Assembly: GCA_027943245.1 (NCBI GenBank)
Contig: JANDJZ010000667.1
Location: 1 to 25,484, forward strand
Reading direction: 5' to 3'
Source: Acanthamoeba sp. SK_2022b
Taxonomy: Eukaryota; Discosea; Longamoebia; Acanthamoebidae
DNA length: 25,484 nt
Part shown: piece by piece, positions 20,907-25,484 of the stretch
Layout of the letters: the number at the start of each line of letters is the position of its first letter
Position numbering within the stretch: position 1 is the stretch's first letter
Notes under the pieces: model-generated
What the model was told of the DNA's origin: nothing
The model's database searches: none
The model's input: the letters and a program-made list of their open reading frames with translations, nothing else
Position numbers and translations under genes: made by a program

Positions 20907-22888
20907 TTATACAAAGTCGGCGCCCACCTTGGCCCACTTCTCGAAGAGGCTGTCCACGACCTTGTTCATTCCCTGCACCGTCTCCAGCGCCGCGGGATAC
21001 GTGCGCTGTACGGGGCGAGAGAGAGGGGAGGAGGGAGGCACAACACAAGAGGGAGTTGTCATTGTGAGCAAACCCCCCTTCTTCTTTCTTTCTTTCTTTC
21101 TTTCGCTTTCCCCTCTCGACGGATGGGCGAAGGTGGGTGGGGAGCGACGTACGTCGGCGGTGGGCTCGTCGAAGATGAGGAGCGTGCCAGCGCCCTGGTC
21201 GAGCACGCCGAGCAGCTTCTTGTCCAAAATCATCTGCGAGAGCCTTTGGCCACACGCACGCACAGACGCTCCAAGTCAGCAAAGAGAGGGGGGGGGGGTG
21301 GCAGCGTTCTCGAACGAGAATAGAACGCGCACTTCTTCTCCACGCTGTGGATGGGGAGGTCGATGATCTTGGCCACGTGAGCGATCTCGACGCACGAGAA
21401 GGGCTCGATGATGCGGCACAAGTTCTGTTCGAGCAGCGTGTCCTCGAGCTCCGACAGGTGCGTGTCGATGATCGGGTCCTTTGTCAGCTCTGCGTGGCGC
21501 GTGCGGGTGTCGCTGTCAGAGGGCCGAAATCACGGCGACACACACACACACACGCGCGCCATACCATTGGCGTAGGTGGCCTTGGCTTCGGAGAAGGCCT
21601 GGAGCGAGCGCTGCTTGTGGGCGTTGGCGACGGCGCGCATGGCCTCCATCTCGGTGCCGGCGTACTTGAGGCCCATCTTGCCGGAGATGATCTGGTTGAC
21701 GTCGGACACGTTGTTGAGCATGATCTTGCACAGGAGCATGTACTTGAGCGCCGAGATGGCGCCCTTGGCCACGAACGCGCTCTCGGCCGTGATCGAGTTG
21801 TAGCCCTCAAAGGCCTCGTAGAAGTACGAGTAGGCCGTCTTGTAGTCCTTCTCCTCGGCGTGCAGGGTGCCCGACATCGTGTCGATCTCGGCCTGCAGCA
21901 GCGGCGGGCAGTAGATGGCGTTGGCCGCCGTGCGCGCGGCCGTGAGCGAGGCCCGGGCCTTGGCCAGGTTGCGCAGCTTGTGCTGCACCTTGCTCTCCGT
22001 GAGCTGGATCTCCACCAGCAGCGGCTTGTCGTCGAACCGCTTCACCTCGCGCAGCAGCGTCGTCAGCAGACGCAGGGCCTGCGTGTAGGCGTCGGTCTCC
22101 AGATAGCTGAGCGATGGGGCCAGCACACATGCGTTAGAGAGAGAGAGAGAGAAAAGAGAGGGGGGGGGGTAACGCGTAGCGCGAGCTCTACATGAGGGGG
22201 GCGAGCGTACAGAGAGGCGAGGCGGGCTTCGATGCGCTGACGAAGGAAGGTGCGCTGCTCGCCCTTGGCCCACTCTATGGACTCCTGGCAGAGCTCGATC
22301 TGAAGATTGATCGTGTTGGGGATGCGCGCTACGAGGTCGATCAACGTGCGTACTGCAGAGGAGGGTGCAAGAGAGAACGGTAAGACGGAAGCCCAACCGA
22401 GAGAGAGTGTGTAGAGCAGCAGGATGTGTGAGCGAGTAGTACCAATCTTGGCGGTCTTCGCTTTGGCGATGGCGTCGAAGAAGGGTCGGATCTGCGTGAG
22501 CAGCGAGCGCAAGCTGTCGGCCTCTCTGTTGTGCGACAGGCATTGGCATTTGTACAGAAGATATGGGATGGGAGGGGGGCTGCATACCCAAGCTTGGCGT
22601 AGACTTCGCCCAGCTTATAGATGGCCTGCTCCTTCACACGGTTCACTTGTTCGCCCTGTGTCTGCCCTTCAAGGTGGGAAAAGAGAAAACAGATGCACCC
22701 CAATTTCAGCATAGCGCAGCGATCGCAAAGATGCGAAGCAAAATTACACTGATCGAGCGCCGAATGACAAGAGGGGTGCACTAACCTTGGCCCTCTGCGA
22801 TGATCTTCTGGTAGATCTTCTTGGCCTCTTCAGGCGTGGCGTCGTTCGCCTTTTGCAACAGAGCAGCAAGGTTGGTGGAGTCTGCCAT
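20907..22888 (-). CDS. PSMD11: 26S proteasome lid subunit RPN6 (PSMD11)
   Basis: Lid subunit that clamps the regulatory particle to the 20S core. Exons (transcript order): 22786-22888, 22588-22666, 22443-22525, 22211-22352, 21565-22106, 21333-21489, 21153-21243, 20907-21005; GT-AG and phase-consistent, 431 residues (animal form about 420). N-terminal helical repeats: [53 protein letters not shown]. Middle: [67 protein letters not shown] domain: [62 protein letters not shown], then C-terminal [16 protein letters not shown]. These blocks separate it from RPN5 and RPN7. Start ATG 22886-22888 gives [16 protein letters not shown]. Introns 4 and 6 contain C runs on the sense strand. Confidence 0.97.
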
Positions 22889-23201
22889 CTATTCTGTTTT
22901 TTTCTATCAAATTCTCTTCTTCACGCGCAATGCTGCTTGCACTCTCAAGGTTTCGCGAGTCTGAAGATCAAATCACCAGCAGATCCTGGCCACCTTGCTC
23001 GCCACGCACAGGAAGGCTGGCGGATGTATTTCCCAAACGAAACGAAAATTTCAAACTTTCGCTTTATTGCAGTCATAGCCAAAATTTTTACCATTTAATA
23101 TTAGTCTTGGGGCTCAGGGAGAGCCAGGTTACAATTATTAAATAAATACCAACTGCGCATAAACAAGAAGGAAAGAGGAGCGCGTTGGTCTAACTGGCGA
23201 G
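22889..23201. promoter_or_regulatory. Shared upstream region of RPN6 (-) and ankyrin gene (+)
   Basis: 313 bp between divergent start codons; AT-richer than the flanking exons, with ATTTAATATTAG near 23091 and TTATTAAATAAATACC near 23135. No distinct element could be assigned. Confidence 0.4.
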
Positions 23202-25484
23202 ATGGACCTCGAGTTTGATCAGCATCACTTCGGGGACCTCCTTGCCAACACGCCCCCCGGCACAATAGAAGAGCGGTAAGCCCCCCCCCCCAAAGTATCA
23301 CTCGACGACAAACTGGGTGTTCATGGCATCAAAAATCAAGAATGCGCATGTGTCCAAGCCACATTTATAGGATTGTTGTTGAGTATTTTTATTATTTATT
23401 TTTAAATATTTTTAAATGCACTTTTACATTTGCGCTCGTCTTACCCGCTCGGGGGGGGGGCAATGCACGCAGGGCGGTGCGCGTGGGGTTCACGCTGCAG
23501 CCGGAGGCCGGCGTGCGCGCGGGCCAGCAGGTGGTGGTCAAGGCCAAGGTGGTCGAGGTGGGGCGTGAGGTGCCCCTCCTCGCCGCGCAGTTCGAACGGG
23601 CCGTGGGCCGCAGCGGCCTTCTCTTCTCTCTCACCCACGCCTCGCCCGCCCTCCCCACTCTCTACCTCTACATCTCCCTCGTCACCCGCCCCAAAGCCCT
23701 CTCCTCCTGTACTCCCTCTCCCTCTCCCTTCATTGTCCTTCACGCGCGCGCGTGTACGCGCGCGGCGTTGCTGACGTCAGCAACTCGTGATGTGGCGGTG
23801 GTGGTGGGCTGAGATCAGATAGCCGAGCAGATGGAGCCAAGGTGGCGATGCGGCCCGGCCGCAGCACGCTGCGACGGCGGGGCACGATACGAGGCGCGGG
23901 GGACGAGGAGGAGGGCGCCGAGGTGGTGACGCCCTGCGAGCGGGACCACGGGTCGTGCCTGGCCAAGAGCATCGGGGCCGGCCACGTGCTCGGCACGCAC
24001 GACCTCCTGTGCGCCCACCCCAAGCCCTGCTCCCGCGGTCCCTACGCCGGCGCGCGCGTCCTCCCCGACTCCAACGAACTCGCCATCTACCTCTCTATCC
24101 TCGAAGTGCGTGTCGTGTGTGTCGTGCGTGTCGTGCGTCGTGTGCGCTGATGGCTGATCGAATTGTCGACAAAAAACAGCGATCGTCGCACGTGGGGCCG
24201 CTGGCGTTCCATTTGGCGGCGCGGGTGGTGGGCGCGGGTGGCGGGGCGACCTACTCGTCGCCGTTCTTCGTGGAGGAGGGCCTGGTCAAGAAGGACGCCC
24301 TCCGCAACGTGTGGGACCTCGTCCGGTTCATGGACCGCCTCGCCAACGAGAAGCCCGACGACAAGGGCAAGGGGCCCGCCGCCAAGCCCCTCCGCAAGGT
24401 TGGCCCACCGCTCGCCTGCCCCCCCCCCCTCCACAAACCACGTGCCTGCGATTTTTCGTCGGTGGAATCACAAGCACGTGGACGCACTCACATACTTGGA
24501 CACGTGGACACGCGCGCGCGCGCGCAGGTGCGGAAGAGCGTGGAGCTGGACCCGGCGTGCTGGGCTTCGACGTCCGCCTCCGAGCGAAAGAAGCGCGACG
24601 CCCTCATCAAGTACACGCCTTCCCCTCCCTCCCTCCCCTGTCACGCACGCGTGGCGACACGTCATCACATCGACTCACACCAACGACACGACGACGACGG
24701 CGGCAGGAGCGTGGTGGAAAAGCTGTGCGACGGGCCGTCGGGCGAGCGGCTGCTGGTGGTGCAGGACCTGTCCGGGATGACCCTGCTCCACTACGCGTGC
24801 CTGCTCCACTACGCCGGCGCCGGCCAGTGGCTGCTGTCGCACATCCCGCGGCCGGCCCTCAACATGCAGGACATGAACGGCTGCACGGCCCTCCACTGGG
24901 CCGCGCACTCGGGGGCCGCGCCGCTCGTCGAGGCCCTGCTCCGCTACGAGTCGTCGCCGTACGTGCTCGACGAGCTGGGCCACGCGCCCGCCGACTACGC
25001 CCGGCGCGAGGGCCACCACCATCTTGTCGACATTCTGCCCAGCGCTGCCACGTCATCACCCGCGTCCGGCCCGCCGTCGTCGTCGGCGGGGGCGATGTCG
25101 GCGTCGTCGCCGCCGGTGCCGTCCCGACGGGGCACGGCGTCGTCGTCCTCGTCGCTGACGGCGTCGTCGTCGATGACGTCATCTTCGTCGAACGCGCTGC
25201 TCGGAGTCTCGTCGTCTTCGTCGACGGTGGCCACGACAGCTGCCTCTGAACCGGCAGTGGTCCCCGGTGCCACGCCGCTCCACCTCGTGCGTTCCTTCTC
25301 CTCCTCGAGTCTACACACACACCAAATTCCCGGTTGCATTGCAACTCATCTCCGGGAAATATGTCGACAGGCGGCGCGAGCCAATGACGTGGCTCAGATT
25401 CAAAGCCTCCTTAAGCAAGGGGGCCTGTCCATCGACTCCACAGACGAACAAGGGTGCGTGTGCCACACGTAACACAACACAACA
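23202..25484 (+). CDS. Ankyrin-repeat protein with unassigned N-terminal region, 3' partial
   Basis: Function unknown. Exons: 23202-23275, 23473 to an uncertain end between about 23600 and 23760, an exon ending at 24105 (starting near 23825-23842), 24180-24398, 24528-24610, 24707-25286, 25371-25453; a donor follows at 25454 and the gene continues beyond the window. Start MDLEFDQHHFGDLLAN. N-terminal part: VRVGFTLQPEAGVRAGQQ then a Cys/His-bearing stretch (VVTPCERDHGSCLAK, DLLCAHPKPCSRG) and LAFHLAARVV with ATYSSPFFVEEG. Ankyrin units: DLSGMTLLHYACLLHYAG, MNGCTALHWAAHSGAAPL, a third ending in ADYARREGHHHLVDIL; after a Ser-rich linker of about 75 residues a further unit GATPLHL-AARANDVAQIQ forms across the 84-nt in-frame intron 25287-25370. 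A two-part layout of N-terminal module plus ankyrins recalls CAMTA or Mga2/Spt23 regulators, but no CG-1 domain is present and I do not claim homology. Confidence 0.72.
23276..23472 (+). other. Ankyrin gene intron 1 with complementary C and G runs at its ends
   Basis: 197-nt GT-AG intron. C11 at 23281-23291 begins 5 nt after the donor; G10 at 23451-23460 ends 12 nt before the exon at 23473. Between them is an AT-rich tract (23380-23420). The two runs could pair and bring the splice sites together. Confidence 0.85.

Noticed and set aside
21347..22195. Long plus-strand ORF (282 codons) opposite RPN6
   Set aside because: It is the antisense of the strongly conserved RPN6 exons; high GC removes stop codons. 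No family resemblance.

Overview
The window is a gene-dense stretch of a GC-rich, intron-rich nuclear genome. Intron density (about 73 introns inferred in 25 kb, most 40-200 nt), short GT-rich donors (GTGCG, GTACG), long homopolymer C runs and TG microsatellites inside introns, and the protein repertoire suggest a free-living amoeba such as Acanthamoeba. This is an inference; no species marker is present. All products below were obtained by hand-splicing exons with matching phase, not by single ORFs.

Layout, left to right: (1) 5' part of ribosomal protein uS17/RPS11 (-, runs off the left edge); (2) CCT5, epsilon subunit of the TRiC/CCT chaperonin (-); (3) BCKDHB, E1-beta of branched-chain 2-oxoacid dehydrogenase (+), divergent from CCT5; (4) a tight same-strand trio on the minus strand, read from right to left: a PP2C phosphatase with a long acidic C-terminal extension, an SLF2/CANIN-like protein, and the KEOPS kinase Bud32/TP53RK, separated by only 67 and 62 bp; (5) NDUFV2, complex I 24 kDa subunit (+), divergent from the PP2C gene; (6) a small RGS-domain protein (+); (7) an SGNH-fold protein that appears to lack the catalytic serine (-); (8) a Ulp1/SENP SUMO protease (+); (9) proteasome lid subunit RPN6/PSMD11 (-); (10) an ankyrin-repeat protein running off the right edge (+).

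There is no operon-like logic. The genes are mostly housekeeping: translation and tRNA modification (uS17, Bud32), protein folding and turnover (CCT5, RPN6, Ulp1), mitochondrial metabolism (BCKDHB, NDUFV2), signalling (PP2C, RGS) and probably genome maintenance (SLF2-like). Genes alternate between divergent pairs with 0.3-0.45 kb shared upstream regions and convergent pairs with 0.14-0.26 kb spacers.

The most unusual signals are at RNA level. Homopolymer C tracts lie just inside the 5' splice site of many introns, always C in the transcript. In at least two introns a matching G tract lies just before the 3' splice site, so the intron ends could pair. There are also three GC-AG introns, five introns carrying 48-66 bp TG/CA tracts, and a 40-nt intron. 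At protein level the SGNH-like protein with Ser-to-Gly and Asn-to-Met changes at its signature blocks and the SLF2/CANIN-like protein deserve most attention.
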